Shown here in pieces: positions 1 through 8,642 of a stretch of 64,000 bases of DNA (positions are counted from its first letter, which is position 1; the number at the start of each line of letters is the position of its first letter). The notes under the pieces are model-generated. The model was not told the DNA's origin and searched no databases. It was given only the letters and a program-made list of their open reading frames with translations. A program made the position numbers and the translations under genes. Source of the DNA: Streptococcus sp. 29887 (lineage in GTDB: Bacteria > Bacillota > Bacilli > Lactobacillales > Streptococcaceae). The stretch spans positions 1,888,001-1,952,000 of the forward strand of contig NZ_CP118735.1 in assembly GCF_032595075.1 (NCBI RefSeq). Direction: 5' to 3'.

Positions 1-1
1 T

Positions 2-1771
2 CCCTTCACTCTCTTGCAATTGACAGATTTCGAAGAAGGGGCGACAGCTACTGATTTCGCTGACAGCTTAGTTGCAGCCTACGGACAAGTCTTTGAAAAA
101 TTGGCAGAACTCGGTGCGGAAAAAATCCAGTTAGACGAGCCTAGCTTGGTCAAGGACTTAACTGCAGAAGAAAAAGCCCTTTTCCTCAACATCTACCAAA
201 CACTCTTGGCAGATAAAAAAGGCTTGCAAGTCCTCATCCAAACCTACTTCGGTGATGTTCGTGATATTTACACAGAATTGACCAACCTACCAGTCGATGC
301 CATCGGTCTTGATTTTGTAGAAGGTAAGGAAACGGCTGCACTGGTTGCGACAGGTTTCCCAGCTGATAAAACTCTCTATGCAGGTATCGTCAACGGTAAG
401 AACATCTGGCGCAACAATTATGAAAAGAGCCTGGCTGTACTCGATGCCATCCCTGCTGAAAATCTTGTCTTGACAACTTCTTGCTCTCTACTTCATGTAC
501 CATTTACAACAGCCAATGAAGTCTTTGAACCAGCTATCCTCAACCACTTCGCTTTTGCAGTTGAAAAATTGAGCGAATTGCGCGACTTAGATGCTATCCG
601 AAATGGTCAAGGAGATGCAGCTCTCACTGCCAATAAGGAACTCTTTGCCCTTGAACGTGTCGGTCGTGATGCAGCACTTGCTGATCGCCTGGCAGGATTG
701 ACAGACGCAGACTACACTCGCCTGCCTGTCTTTGCAGAACGCGAAGCTATTCAACGCGAAAAATTGAACCTACCACTTCTTCCAACAACTACTATCGGAT
801 CCTTCCCTCAAACCAAGGACGTTCGTAGCACACGTTTAGCTTTCCGCAAAGGAAACATCTCAGAAGAAGAGTACGATACATTTGTCAAAGCGCAAACAGA
901 TGAATGGATTGCTTGGCAGGAAGAAGTTGATTTCGACGTGCTTGTACACGGTGAATTCGAACGCAACGACATGGTAGAATACTTCGGTGAAAACTTGTCT
1001 GGCTACCTCTTCAGTAAAAACGGTTGGGTACAATCCTACGGTATGCGTGGGGTTAAACCACCAATCATCTGGGGCGATGTCACACGCTTGAACCCAATTA
1101 CTGTCAAATGGTCAAGCTACGCACAAAGCCGTACCAACAAACCAGTCAAAGGTATGTTGACAGGTCCTGTAACCATCCTCAACTGGTCATTCCCACGTGA
1201 AGATATCTCTATCAAAGAATCAACTCTTCAAATTGCCCTTGCTATCAAGGAAGAAGTTCTCGACCTTGAAGCAGCTGGGATCAAGATTATCCAAATCGAC
1301 GAAGCAGCACTTCGTGAAAAATTGCCACTCCGCCGTAGCGACTGGTACAGCGAGTATCTTGACTGGGCAATTCCAGCCTTCCGTTTGGTTCACTCAACTG
1401 TTGCTCCAGACACACAAATCCACACCCACATGTGCTATAGCGAATTTACAGACATCATTCCTGCTATCGACAACATGGATGCGGATGTTATCTCCTTTGA
1501 AGCTAGCCGTTCAAATCTAGTCATCCTCGATGAACTCAAGGCTAAGAACTTCCAAACTCAGGTAGGTCCTGGTGTCTATGACATCCACTCTCCACGTGTC
1601 CCTGCAGTTGATGAAATTGCACACACTATCCAAGCCATCCTTGCAAAAGTACCGAAAGAAAAAGTTTGGATTAACCCAGACTGCGGTCTTAAAACGCGTG
1701 GCGAATCAGAAACAAAAGCTAGCCTTATCCACTTGACCCAAGCAGCTAAGGCAGCCAGAAAGGAACTCTAA
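2..1771 (+). CDS. metE: Cobalamin-independent methionine synthase MetE (5' end cut by window edge)
   Basis: Transfers the methyl group from 5-methyltetrahydropteroyl-polyglutamate to homocysteine to make methionine in the cytosol. The frame is open from base 2, so the gene begins before the window. 589 residues are visible against about 750 in the family, so roughly 160 N-terminal residues are missing. The C-terminal catalytic half is complete: the zinc ligands are visible as HTHMCYSEF, the Glu in ISFEAS and the Cys in NPDCGLKTR, and the substrate-loop signature [10 protein letters not shown] marks the start of the second barrel. metF follows after 3 bases, so the pair is one methionine-synthesis operon. 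No regulatory region is in view. Identification is firm. Confidence 0.97.
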   Translation, partial: PFTLLQLTDFEEGATATDFADSLVAAYGQVFEKLAELGAEKIQLDEPSLVKDLTAEEKALFLNIYQTLLADKKGLQVLIQTYFGDVRDIYTELTNLPVDAIGLDFVEGKETAALVATGFPADKTLYAGIVNGKNIWRNNYEKSLAVLDAIPAENLVLTTSCSLLHVPFTTANEVFEPAILNHFAFAVEKLSELRDLDAIRNGQGDAALTANKELFALERVGRDAALADRLAGLTDADYTRLPVFAEREAIQREKLNLPLLPTTTIGSFPQTKDVRSTRLAFRKGNISEEEYDTFVKAQTDEWIAWQEEVDFDVLVHGEFERNDMVEYFGENLSGYLFSKNGWVQSYGMRGVKPPIIWGDVTRLNPITVKWSSYAQSRTNKPVKGMLTGPVTILNWSFPREDISIKESTLQIALAIKEEVLDLEAAGIKIIQIDEAALREKLPLRRSDWYSEYLDWAIPAFRLVHSTVAPDTQIHTHMCYSEFTDIIPAIDNMDADVISFEASRSNLVILDELKAKNFQTQVGPGVYDIHSPRVPAVDEIAHTIQAILAKVPKEKVWINPDCGLKTRGESETKASLIHLTQAAKAARKEL

Positions 1772-1774
1772 TTT

Positions 1775-2662
1775 ATGATCGGTCAAACCCCAAGTCTATC
1801 ATTTGAAATTTTCCCTCCAAAACCAGAAGTAGGCAATGAAAAGATTATCCAAACCCTTGATCAGATGCAGGGTTTGGCCCCTCATTTTATCAGTGTTACC
1901 TGTAGTAATAACAACCTCAATATTGAAGAAACCACTGTTCGCCTGGTCAACCATGTCCGCAACGAGTTAGGCATTCCAACCATTGCCCACCTACCAGCAG
2001 CCTATTTGACTAAAGAAAAGGTCAAATCTGTCCTTCAATCACTTGATGAGGTCGGAGTGCATCAGATTTTAGCTCTGCGTGGAGATATTATCGATGGACT
2101 TCCACCCAAAGAGGGCTTCCAATATGCAACGGATCTCGTTTCCTTCATCAAACATGAGGCTCCCCACTTTGATATCATTGGAGCTTGTTATCCAGAAGTA
2201 CACCCTGAGTCCCGAAACTCTGTAACTGACATCAAAAATTTGAAAAAGAAGGTTGATGCAGGTTGCTCAAGCTTGGTAACCCAGCTCTTCTTTGATAACG
2301 AAGCCTTCTATGAGTTTCAAGAGAAATGTTCGCTAGCGGACATCGAAGTGCCGATTATCGCAGGTATTATGCCTATCATCAACAGGAATCAGGCACTTCG
2401 TCTCTTGAAAACCTGCGAAAACATTCGCTTGCCACGCAAGTTCAAAGCTATCTTAGAAAAATATGAGCACAATCCTGAGTCACTTCGTGCAGCAGGCTTG
2501 GCTTACGCAGTTGATCAGATTGTCGACCTAGTGACCAACGATGTAGCTGGTATCCACCTCTACACCATGAACAACGCGGAAACTGCCCGTTATGTCCACA
2601 AGGCTACACACTCTCTCTTTAACCACTACCAAGGAAATTTATCAAGCGTAACTGGTAGATAG
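1775..2662 (+). CDS. metF: 5,10-methylenetetrahydrofolate reductase MetF
   Basis: FAD-dependent enzyme that reduces methylene-tetrahydrofolate to 5-methyl-tetrahydrofolate, the methyl donor consumed by MetE upstream. The 295-residue length is normal for the bacterial enzyme. The N-terminus SFEIFPPKPE carries the conserved catalytic Glu and ALRGD is the family FAD/folate signature. The ATG lies 3 bases after the metE stop, so translation is probably coupled. A strong hairpin terminator begins seven bases after the stop codon, so this is the last gene of the operon. Confidence 0.96.
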   Translation: MIGQTPSLSFEIFPPKPEVGNEKIIQTLDQMQGLAPHFISVTCSNNNLNIEETTVRLVNHVRNELGIPTIAHLPAAYLTKEKVKSVLQSLDEVGVHQILALRGDIIDGLPPKEGFQYATDLVSFIKHEAPHFDIIGACYPEVHPESRNSVTDIKNLKKKVDAGCSSLVTQLFFDNEAFYEFQEKCSLADIEVPIIAGIMPIINRNQALRLLKTCENIRLPRKFKAILEKYEHNPESLRAAGLAYAVDQIVDLVTNDVAGIHLYTMNNAETARYVHKATHSLFNHYQGNLSSVTGR

Positions 2663-2896
2663 AACACCAAAAAGACTTGAAAAGTGTTTTAGAAGACACC
2701 TTCCAAGTCTTTTTTCGATGGCAAGAAACCCAAATATGATTGAGATAAGTGATAGGCATTCGAATAAAATAGACAGGACAAATGGCATTCCTAGCAGTAT
2801 CAGGAAGAAAAATTTGTCAACACTTCCTAAACCCTTCTCACTCCCCAAAATATAGATAATGTTTTTGAGGCCCTCTTTATCAAAATCCGCTGACAT
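2642..2896 (-). CDS. Doubtful 84-residue hydrophobic open frame
   Basis: An open frame opposite the 3' end of metF. It reads MSADFDKEGLKN, then two hydrophobic stretches that could span a membrane (around residues 29-45 and 47-58). I do not recognise a family. The ribosome site is poor (GAAAG before the ATG). The last third reads through the metF terminator hairpin and into metF antisense. It could be the 5' remnant of a small membrane-protein gene whose end was replaced, or a chance frame. Confidence 0.2.
   Translation of the reverse strand: MSADFDKEGLKNIIYILGSEKGLGSVDKFFFLILLGMPFVLSILFECLSLISIIFGFLAIEKRLGRCLLKHFSSLFGVLSTSYA
2669..2715. terminator. Long terminator hairpin after metF
   Basis: Stem AAAAAGACTTG...CAAGTCTTTTT, with an inner GTGT/ACAC extension and two A-C mismatches, ending in a T run. 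The A run on one side and T run on the other would let it work in both directions. Confidence 0.85.
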
Positions 2897-3250
2897 AAAC
2901 CAATTCTTTCACATTTATAGGTGAACTTGAAACAGCCCACTAGATGTCTTGAACAGCCTCTATTTGACAGAGTACAACAAGGCAAGTTCAAAATTCGGTA
3001 GAATAAAGTGTCCAAGGATTGATTTACCCGAGCCCAAAACTCGCAAACAAGGTTAAGAGATTAGAGTTATAGAAACAAAGTTGCAAACTCCAATCTGATA
3101 TTGACAGGTGATAGAATACAAGAAGTATCATAGCAATAAATAGAAAACTAAATAGCGATAACTTGTACTAAAGTCTACCTAATCGAGAACAGTAACTGGA
3201 AGCCTTCACTAACCGAAATGACTACTTCTTCTCTAACAACACCTCACAAA
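2716..3250. other. Spacer without a convincing gene between metF and the purine permease
   Basis: About 535 bases of AT-rich sequence, partly overlapped by the doubtful minus-strand frame above. I find no recognisable protein, RNA motif or repeat shared with the rest of the window. It may be decayed coding sequence. Confidence 0.5.
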
Positions 3251-3283
3251 TACAAAAGCTGACCACTTAACGCAGTCAGCTCA
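3251..3283 (-). terminator. Terminator of the NCS2 permease gene
   Basis: On the minus strand, AGCTGAC, an 11-base loop, GTCAGCT and then TTTTGTATTT, about 30 bases after the permease stop codon. Confidence 0.75.
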
Positions 3284-3311
3284 GATATATAAATGTTAGC
3301 AGTTTATCTTC

Positions 3312-4772
3312 TTACAAGAAGGCAAGAATGATAAAGTTAAGAATGAAGAGGGCAGTTGCTCCCCAAAGGATTGGGTGAATTTCTTTTGTTTTACCAGTTG
3401 AAATTTTTACCAAGCAATAGAAGATGAAGGCTGCTGCAATACCGTATGAGATAGAGAAGCAAAGTGCCATGAAGAAGGCTGCAAAGAAGGCTGGAAGCGC
3501 ATCTTCAAAGTGGCTCCAATCAACATCAAGGAATGATGAAACCATCATAACTCCGACGATAATCAAGGCTGGAGCTGTTGCAGCTGCTGGGACAATGCCG
3601 ATAAATGGCAAGATAAGGATTGAAAGCAAGAATAGAACTGCTGTCGTAACAGCTGTCAAACCAGTACGACCACCCGCTGAGATACCTGCAGCAGATTCAA
3701 CATATGTTGTCGTATTTGACGTACCAAAGAGAGCACCGATTGATGTACCGATAGCATCTGCAAAGAGCGCTCTATCCATCTTAGAGTTAAATCCAGTACC
3801 ATTTTCAAGAGCTTTCTCATCTTCTTCTGAGAAGATACCTGTCTTACGACCAGTACCGATAAAGGTACCGAGTGTATCAAAGGTATCTGACAAGCTGAAG
3901 GCAAAGATAGTCATCAAAACAAGTGGAAGACGGCTTGAATCAGCAAAGAGAGAAGACAAACCACCGAAGGCTGCTAGGAAAGTTGTACCCAATTCTGCAA
4001 AGGCAGTTCCAATATTGTTATTAGCCAAGTCAATTGTAGAAAGGTCTACAACACCTGCTGGAATACCTGCCAAGGTTGTCGCAAGGATACCAATCAAAAT
4101 CGCACCACGAACATTTTTAATAACCAAGACAGCTGTCAAGAGAAGACCGAAAACAGTCAAGAGAACACTTGGATCAGTAAAGGTTGAAATACTAGGCACG
4201 ACACCACCACCAGCAAAAACTGAGAAGACCCCATTTGCGAAAGTTTCCGCTGTAGCATCTGCAGGAGCAACTCCGTTAACAGTAATAATATCTGAACCAG
4301 AAGTTAAGAAGGTAATCAAGTTAGAGTTCTTGAAACCAAGGTAGGCAACGAATACACCGATACCGCCACCGATTGCGTGTTGCAAGCTAATCGGAATAGC
4401 CTTAATGATGCTCTTACGGACCTTAGTAACTGTAATAAAGATATTGAATAAACCACAGAGGAAAACCATAGCCAAAGCTTCTTGCCAAGTAAAACCAAGA
4501 CCGATAACAACTGTATAGGTAAAGAAAGCGTTCAAGCCCATCCCTGGTGCCAAGGCATAAGGAACATTGGCGAAGAGCCCCATAACAAGCGTTGAAACCG
4601 CGCTGGCAATGATGGTTGCCAAGAATACTGCCTGAGTTGGCATACCAGCAACACTGAGGATGCTTGGGTTAACAAACAAAATATAGCTCATGGCGAAGAA
4701 AGTCGTAAGACCAGCCATAATTTCAGTAGAAACGGTCGTTCCATGTTCTTTTAGTTTAAAAAACTGTTCCAT
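3312..4772 (-). CDS. NCS2-family purine permease (PbuG/AzgA-like guanine/hypoxanthine transporter)
   Basis: Cytoplasmic-membrane permease that brings purine bases in with protons. The 486-residue length and almost continuously hydrophobic profile (about 12-14 membrane segments) are typical. The N-terminus TEIMAGLTTFFAMSYILFVN, the motif ALAPGMGLNAFF and the later FSLSDTFDTLGT segment are hallmarks of the AzgA/PbuG branch rather than the uracil/xanthine branch. It is a single-gene unit with its own promoter, two PurR-box-like sites upstream and a terminator downstream. Which purine it prefers cannot be read from the sequence. Confidence 0.9.
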   Translation of the reverse strand: MEQFFKLKEHGTTVSTEIMAGLTTFFAMSYILFVNPSILSVAGMPTQAVFLATIIASAVSTLVMGLFANVPYALAPGMGLNAFFTYTVVIGLGFTWQEALAMVFLCGLFNIFITVTKVRKSIIKAIPISLQHAIGGGIGVFVAYLGFKNSNLITFLTSGSDIITVNGVAPADATAETFANGVFSVFAGGGVVPSISTFTDPSVLLTVFGLLLTAVLVIKNVRGAILIGILATTLAGIPAGVVDLSTIDLANNNIGTAFAELGTTFLAAFGGLSSLFADSSRLPLVLMTIFAFSLSDTFDTLGTFIGTGRKTGIFSEEDEKALENGTGFNSKMDRALFADAIGTSIGALFGTSNTTTYVESAAGISAGGRTGLTAVTTAVLFLLSILILPFIGIVPAAATAPALIIVGVMMVSSFLDVDWSHFEDALPAFFAAFFMALCFSISYGIAAAFIFYCLVKISTGKTKEIHPILWGATALFILNFIILAFL

Positions 4773-4792
4773 TTTTCAATTATTCTCCTTTT

Positions 4793-4887
4793 ATTTACGA
4801 ACGATATAGCTATTATATACAAATCACTTTTATACTTCAAGTAATTCGTGTATGAAAACGTTATTTTCTAAAATAATGTTCGTTTTT
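4793..4887 (-). promoter_or_regulatory. Permease promoter with PurR-box-like sites
   Basis: On the minus strand, -35 TTGAAG (4835-4840) and -10 TATAAT (4812-4817) with a 17-base spacer. Upstream, AAAAACGAACATT (4875-4887, minus) differs at one base from the lactic-acid-bacterial PurBox AWWWCCGAACWWT. A second, plus-strand site ATTTACGAACGAT (4793-4805) lies downstream of the -10. PurR activation by PRPP is known for such boxes; its use here is inference. Confidence 0.6.
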
Positions 4888-5001
4888 CACGAATGTTTCC
4901 TCTTGGTTTTACTTCGCATCCTAAAAACGATTAGCTTTTTGCTTTTCTACAGGCATTTTGCTATACTGGAACTTATTAGTTTCAAAAAGGATAAGACAAG
5001 T

Positions 5002-5814
5002 ATGAAGAAAAAAATTATTTCCATTGACCTAGATGGTACCTTACTAAATCAAGATAGTCAACTAAGTGACTACACAGTTTCTACTATTAAAAAGGTGAAA
5101 GAGGCTGGACATACCGTTTTGATTGCCACAGGTCGTCCCTATCGTATGGCAGAGCAATTTTACAACCAATTAGAGCTAGATACGCCCATGATTAACTTCA
5201 ATGGTTCCCTCATCCATCTCCCAGGAAAAAAATGGGCATGGGAAAAGAATATTCTTATTGATAAAAAATACCTACTCGATTTCTTGAAAGAAGAGGAGCG
5301 GTTTGAAGCAGACTTTATCGCAGGAGAATACAAAAATAAATTCTTCATTACGCAAAAACATTTAGATAAAATCGACCCTTCCCTCATGGGAGTTGAGCAA
5401 ATTACACCAGACACACTCATTAAACCTGAGCTGATTACCAGCGACCCCCACTCTATCCTCATGCAAACACGGGCTACAGATAAGTATCAGCTTGCCAAGG
5501 AAATGAAGGCCTACTTCAATGATGAACTGGAAATCAATACTTGGGGAGGTCCCTTAAATATTCTAGAAACTTGTGCTAAAGGAGTTAATAAAGCTACCGC
5601 CCTTAGCTATGTCTTAAACCTCTTCCAAGCCAGTCCGAGCGATCTAGTCGCTTTCGGAGATGAGCACAATGATGTCGAAATGCTGGAACTGGCTGGCATT
5701 AGCTATGCTATGAAAAACTGTAGTGATACCCTTCGTCCTCACGCAGACCGCTTGACTGAATTTACAAATGTTGAAGATGGGGTTGCCAAAGAACTAGAAA
5801 AATTATTTCTATAA
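5002..5814 (+). CDS. Cof-type HAD-superfamily phosphatase
   Basis: Small-molecule phosphatase of the haloacid dehalogenase superfamily, probably acting on sugar phosphates or flavin/PLP-type substrates; the true substrate is unknown. Motif I is DLDGT (residues 8-12, nucleophile Asp8), ATGRPYR is the motif II region, and GDEHNDVEML is motif IV. The large C2-type cap fits 270 residues. The start at 5002 is chosen because AAGGA lies 10 bases upstream and the protein begins MKKKIISIDLDGT. An earlier in-frame ATG at 4852 would add 50 residues unlike the family. The gene diverges from the purine permease. Its terminator has been entered by an insertion sequence. Confidence 0.88.
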   Translation: MKKKIISIDLDGTLLNQDSQLSDYTVSTIKKVKEAGHTVLIATGRPYRMAEQFYNQLELDTPMINFNGSLIHLPGKKWAWEKNILIDKKYLLDFLKEEERFEADFIAGEYKNKFFITQKHLDKIDPSLMGVEQITPDTLIKPELITSDPHSILMQTRATDKYQLAKEMKAYFNDELEINTWGGPLNILETCAKGVNKATALSYVLNLFQASPSDLVAFGDEHNDVEMLELAGISYAMKNCSDTLRPHADRLTEFTNVEDGVAKELEKLFL

Positions 5815-5848
5815 GAACGAACTGCGTCTGCAGTTTCAGAATGAAGAC

Positions 5849-5882
5849 AAAGTCGTTAGAATTATATTTCTAACGGCTTTTT
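5849..5882 (+). terminator. Terminator-like hairpin inside the left end of the insertion sequence
   Basis: AGTCGTTAGAA, a 6-base loop, TTCTAACGGCT with one G-U pair, then TTTT. It would block transcription from the HAD gene entering the transposase gene. Confidence 0.7.
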
Positions 5883-5943
5883 CATATGTAAAGTAGTATA
5901 ATAGAGATAGGAATACTAGCTAATAAGCAGAGGGAGAATCGCT

Positions 5944-7455
5944 ATGTTACACAAAGAAAATCCAGACTACAATCGCGGTCAATTTGGTTTCTACAGTTTA
6001 GATGACCTTGTTCCTCAAGATCATCTCCTTCGTCAAATAGAGGAAGCTATTGACTTCTCCTTTATCTATGACTTAGTCGCAGATAGCTATAGCGATGATA
6101 CAGGGCGTCCTAGTCTTGACCCTATTCTGCTCATTAAAATTCCAATCCTTCAGTGTCTCTTCGGCATTCGTTCCATGCGTCAAACCATTAAGGAAATCGA
6201 AGTCAATACTGCCTACCGTTGGTTTCTTGGTCTTCGACTGGATGATAAGGTGCCTCATTTCACTACCTACGGAAAGAACTATGTCCGTCGTTTTCAAGAT
6301 AGACAAGTTATTGAAGGCATTTTCACCCATATCTTAGGTCTCTGCGTCAATGCAGGCTTCATAGATCCAACAGAAATTTTCATTGACGGTACCCATATCA
6401 AGGCTGCGGCGAATAATCGTAAATTCATCAATCGTGAAATTGAAAAGCAAGCCAAGTTTATGAGTGACCAGCTAGAGATTGAAATTAACAGGGATAGAGA
6501 AAAGCATGCAAAAAAGCCGCTAGGGCCCGCAAAAGAGGAGGGACCCATCGCTAAGAAAATTTCTACAACTGACCCTGAAAGTGGCTGGTTTCATAAAGGG
6601 GACCATAAGGAAGTATTTGCTTATACAGCTCAGGTTGCTTGTGACAAGCATGGTTGGGCTCTGGCTTATAGCGTGGAGGCTGGCAATGTCCATGACAGCC
6701 AGGCCTTTCCTGTACTCTTCGCTAAACTCCAACCCTTTCAGCCTAGCTTTCTCGTTGCCGATTCTGGCTATAAGACCCCAAGTATCGCTCGCTTCCTCCT
6801 AGAACAAGAGATTACTCCAGTCTTTCCGTATACACGACCGAAAGGAAAGAAAGGGAAACTACGCTCGAAGGATTTTGTCTATGATGAATACTATGACTGT
6901 TATATCTGTCCTGAGAATCAGGTCTTAACCTATCGCACTACAACCAGAGAAGGTTATCGGGAATATAAGAGTGACTCAGCTATCTGTGCTACTTGTCCAC
7001 TTCTATCAATTTGTACAGAAAGCAAGAACAAGCAGAAAGTGGTAACTCGACACATTTGGAAAGAGGCTTTAGAAAGCTGTGAAGAGATTCGGCACAGGAA
7101 AGGTATGAAGGAGCTCTACCAGAAGCGGAAAGAAACCATTGAACGCCTCTTTGGGACAGCCAAAGAGTACCACAATCTTCGTTACACAAGAGAGAAAGGC
7201 AAGTCCAAAATGGAGGATAAGGTTGGACTGACTTTGGCGTGTTTAAATCTCAAGAAATTGGTAAAAATGAGGGCAGGGAAGCCTTTTTATTTTGTCCAAA
7301 TAGCCACTATTCTGGCAAAAAGACGGACTATCAGACCAATAAACAGAAAAAGACAAACATCAAGCGAGATGTTTGTCTTCATTCTGGAACTGCGTCTGCA
7401 GTTTTTTTCTTTTGTTTTGCATAGCCAGCAACAGATTTCTGAAAAGAGTATGTAA
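5944..7455 (+). CDS. IS1182-family DDE transposase
   Basis: Moves the surrounding insertion sequence. The N-terminus (GQFGFYSLDDLVPQDHLLRQ) and GRPSLDPILLIKI are the conserved N-terminal domain of this family. The DDE catalytic region follows with IFIDGTHIKAAANN (first Asp), LVADSGYKTP (second Asp) and the C-terminal ETIERLFGTAKEY (Glu). A Cys cluster (CYICPENQ, CATCPLLSICTES) lies between the second Asp and the Glu. GGGAG precedes the ATG and a TATAAT is about 50 bases upstream. The frame does not stop inside the element: it passes through the hairpin at 7351-7378 and the right inverted repeat, so about 16 C-terminal residues come from flanking DNA. The catalytic core looks intact. Confidence 0.93.
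   Translation: MLHKENPDYNRGQFGFYSLDDLVPQDHLLRQIEEAIDFSFIYDLVADSYSDDTGRPSLDPILLIKIPILQCLFGIRSMRQTIKEIEVNTAYRWFLGLRLDDKVPHFTTYGKNYVRRFQDRQVIEGIFTHILGLCVNAGFIDPTEIFIDGTHIKAAANNRKFINREIEKQAKFMSDQLEIEINRDREKHAKKPLGPAKEEGPIAKKISTTDPESGWFHKGDHKEVFAYTAQVACDKHGWALAYSVEAGNVHDSQAFPVLFAKLQPFQPSFLVADSGYKTPSIARFLLEQEITPVFPYTRPKGKKGKLRSKDFVYDEYYDCYICPENQVLTYRTTTREGYREYKSDSAICATCPLLSICTESKNKQKVVTRHIWKEALESCEEIRHRKGMKELYQKRKETIERLFGTAKEYHNLRYTREKGKSKMEDKVGLTLACLNLKKLVKMRAGKPFYFVQIATILAKRRTIRPINRKRQTSSEMFVFILELRLQFFSFVLHSQQQISEKSM
7351..7378 (+). terminator. Hairpin near the right end of the insertion sequence
   Basis: AGACAAACATC, a 6-base loop, then GATGTTTGTCT: 11 perfect pairs. It lies inside the transposase frame, although such hairpins normally follow the stop codon. 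Confidence 0.55.
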
Positions 7456-7494
7456 AAAATTCGGAAATTTTTTCTGTTTTTAACACAAATTTGC

Positions 7495-7524
7495 TTGACA
7501 AATTACATGAAAACGTTTTATAAT
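7495..7524 (+). promoter_or_regulatory. manLMN promoter with an overlapping cre-like site
   Basis: TTGACA (7495-7500), an 18-base spacer and TATAAT (7519-7524). ATGAAAACGTTTTATA (7507-7522) fits the catabolite-response element consensus except at its last C-A positions and overlaps the -10. CcpA control is therefore likely; this is inference. Confidence 0.7.
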
Positions 7525-7603
7525 ATACAAGTTCAAGGAAATGTAAGCCCATTCATTAGTTTTACATTTCAAAGGAACTAGAAAAAATTTAGGGGGAACA
7601 ATA

Positions 7604-8593
7604 ATGAGTATTGGAATCATTATTGCAAGTCATGGTGAATTTGCAGCTGGCATTCATCAGTCTGGTCAAATGATTTTTGGCGAACAAGAAAAAGTTCAAG
7701 TTGTAACTTTTATGCCAAGTGAAGGACCAGATGATTTATATGCTAAGCTCAATGCAGCTGTTGACTCATTCGATGCTGATGATGAAGTGTTGGTATTGGC
7801 GGACCTTTGGAGTGGTTCTCCATTTAACCAAGCAAGTCGCGTTGCTGGCGAACGTCCAGACCGTAAATTTGCCATCATCACTGGACTTAACTTGCCAATG
7901 CTAATTCAAGCCTACACAGAGCGTCTAATGGATGCATCTGCAGGAGTTGAAAAGGTTGCCGCAAACATTATCAAGGAAGCCAAAGATGGTATCAAGGTTC
8001 TTCCAGAAGAACTTCAACCAGCTGAGGCTGCTCCAGCTGCAAGTGCTGCTCAAGCACCTAAAGGAGCAATCCCACCAGGAACTGTTATCGGTGATGGTAA
8101 GTTGAAAATCAACTTAGCTCGTATCGATACTCGTCTCTTGCATGGTCAGGTCGCTACTGCTTGGACTCCAGCTTCTAAGGCTGACCGTATCATCGTCGCT
8201 TCAGATACAGTTGCACAAGACGACCTTCGTAAGCAATTGATCAAGCAAGCGGCTCCAGGAAACGTTAAAGCAAACGTTGTTCCTATCAAGAAACTGATTG
8301 AGGTTTCTAAAGATCCTCGCTTCGGTAACACACACGCTTTGATTCTCTTTGAAACACCTCAAGAAGCTCTTGAAGCAATCGAAGGTGGCGTAGAAATCAA
8401 GGAATTGAACGTTGGTTCTATGGCTCACTCAACAGGTAAAACAATGGTGAACACTGTTCTTTCTATGGATAAGGACGATGTTGCAACCTTTGAACGCTTG
8501 CGTGAACTTGGTGTCAAATTCGATGTCCGTAAAGTTCCAAACGATTCACCAAAAGATTTGTTTGACTTGATTAACAAGGCAGATGTTAAATAA
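7604..8593 (+). CDS. manL: Mannose-family PTS EIIAB component ManL
   Basis: Cytoplasmic phosphotransfer protein of the mannose/glucose PTS. It passes phosphate from HPr to the incoming sugar. The IIA domain (residues 1-130) carries phospho-His10 in IIASHGEF. A flexible Ala/Pro linker (about 138-160) leads to the IIB domain with phospho-His180 in [15 protein letters not shown]. The length of 329 residues matches other streptococcal fused ManL proteins. The ATG follows GGGGGAAC. It starts the manL-manM-manN operon. In streptococci this system imports glucose, mannose and glucosamine and takes part in catabolite control. Confidence 0.96.
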   Translation: MSIGIIIASHGEFAAGIHQSGQMIFGEQEKVQVVTFMPSEGPDDLYAKLNAAVDSFDADDEVLVLADLWSGSPFNQASRVAGERPDRKFAIITGLNLPMLIQAYTERLMDASAGVEKVAANIIKEAKDGIKVLPEELQPAEAAPAASAAQAPKGAIPPGTVIGDGKLKINLARIDTRLLHGQVATAWTPASKADRIIVASDTVAQDDLRKQLIKQAAPGNVKANVVPIKKLIEVSKDPRFGNTHALILFETPQEALEAIEGGVEIKELNVGSMAHSTGKTMVNTVLSMDKDDVATFERLRELGVKFDVRKVPNDSPKDLFDLINKADVK

Positions 8594-8642
8594 TAACTGA
8601 TTAACACTGTGTGATTATCAGAAATATGAAAGGATTATAAAT

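Larger units (their letters stand above)
5820..7403 (+). mobile_element. IS1182-like insertion sequence, about 1.55-1.58 kb
   Basis: One transposase gene lies between 15-base inverted repeats, CAGAATGAAGACAAA (5837-5851) and TTTGTCTTCATTCTG (7372-7386). Immediately outside, the same 16-base sequence AACTGCGTCTGCAGTT occurs in the same orientation at 5820-5835 and 7388-7403. It is a near-palindrome with arms AACTGC/GCAGTT. Because it is near-palindromic, it can be read either as an extension of the terminal inverted repeats or as a duplicated target. At the right end it runs into seven T residues, as a terminator would. The likely original site was therefore the terminator of the HAD gene. Confidence 0.85.

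Noticed and set aside
2827..3015. 62-residue Cys-rich minus-strand frame
   Set aside because: No signal peptide, leader motif or ribosome site; not a bacteriocin-like context.
3424..4344. 306-residue frame antisense to the purine permease
   Set aside because: Low-complexity Lys/Ala/Pro-rich translation, a shadow of the strongly supported permease gene.
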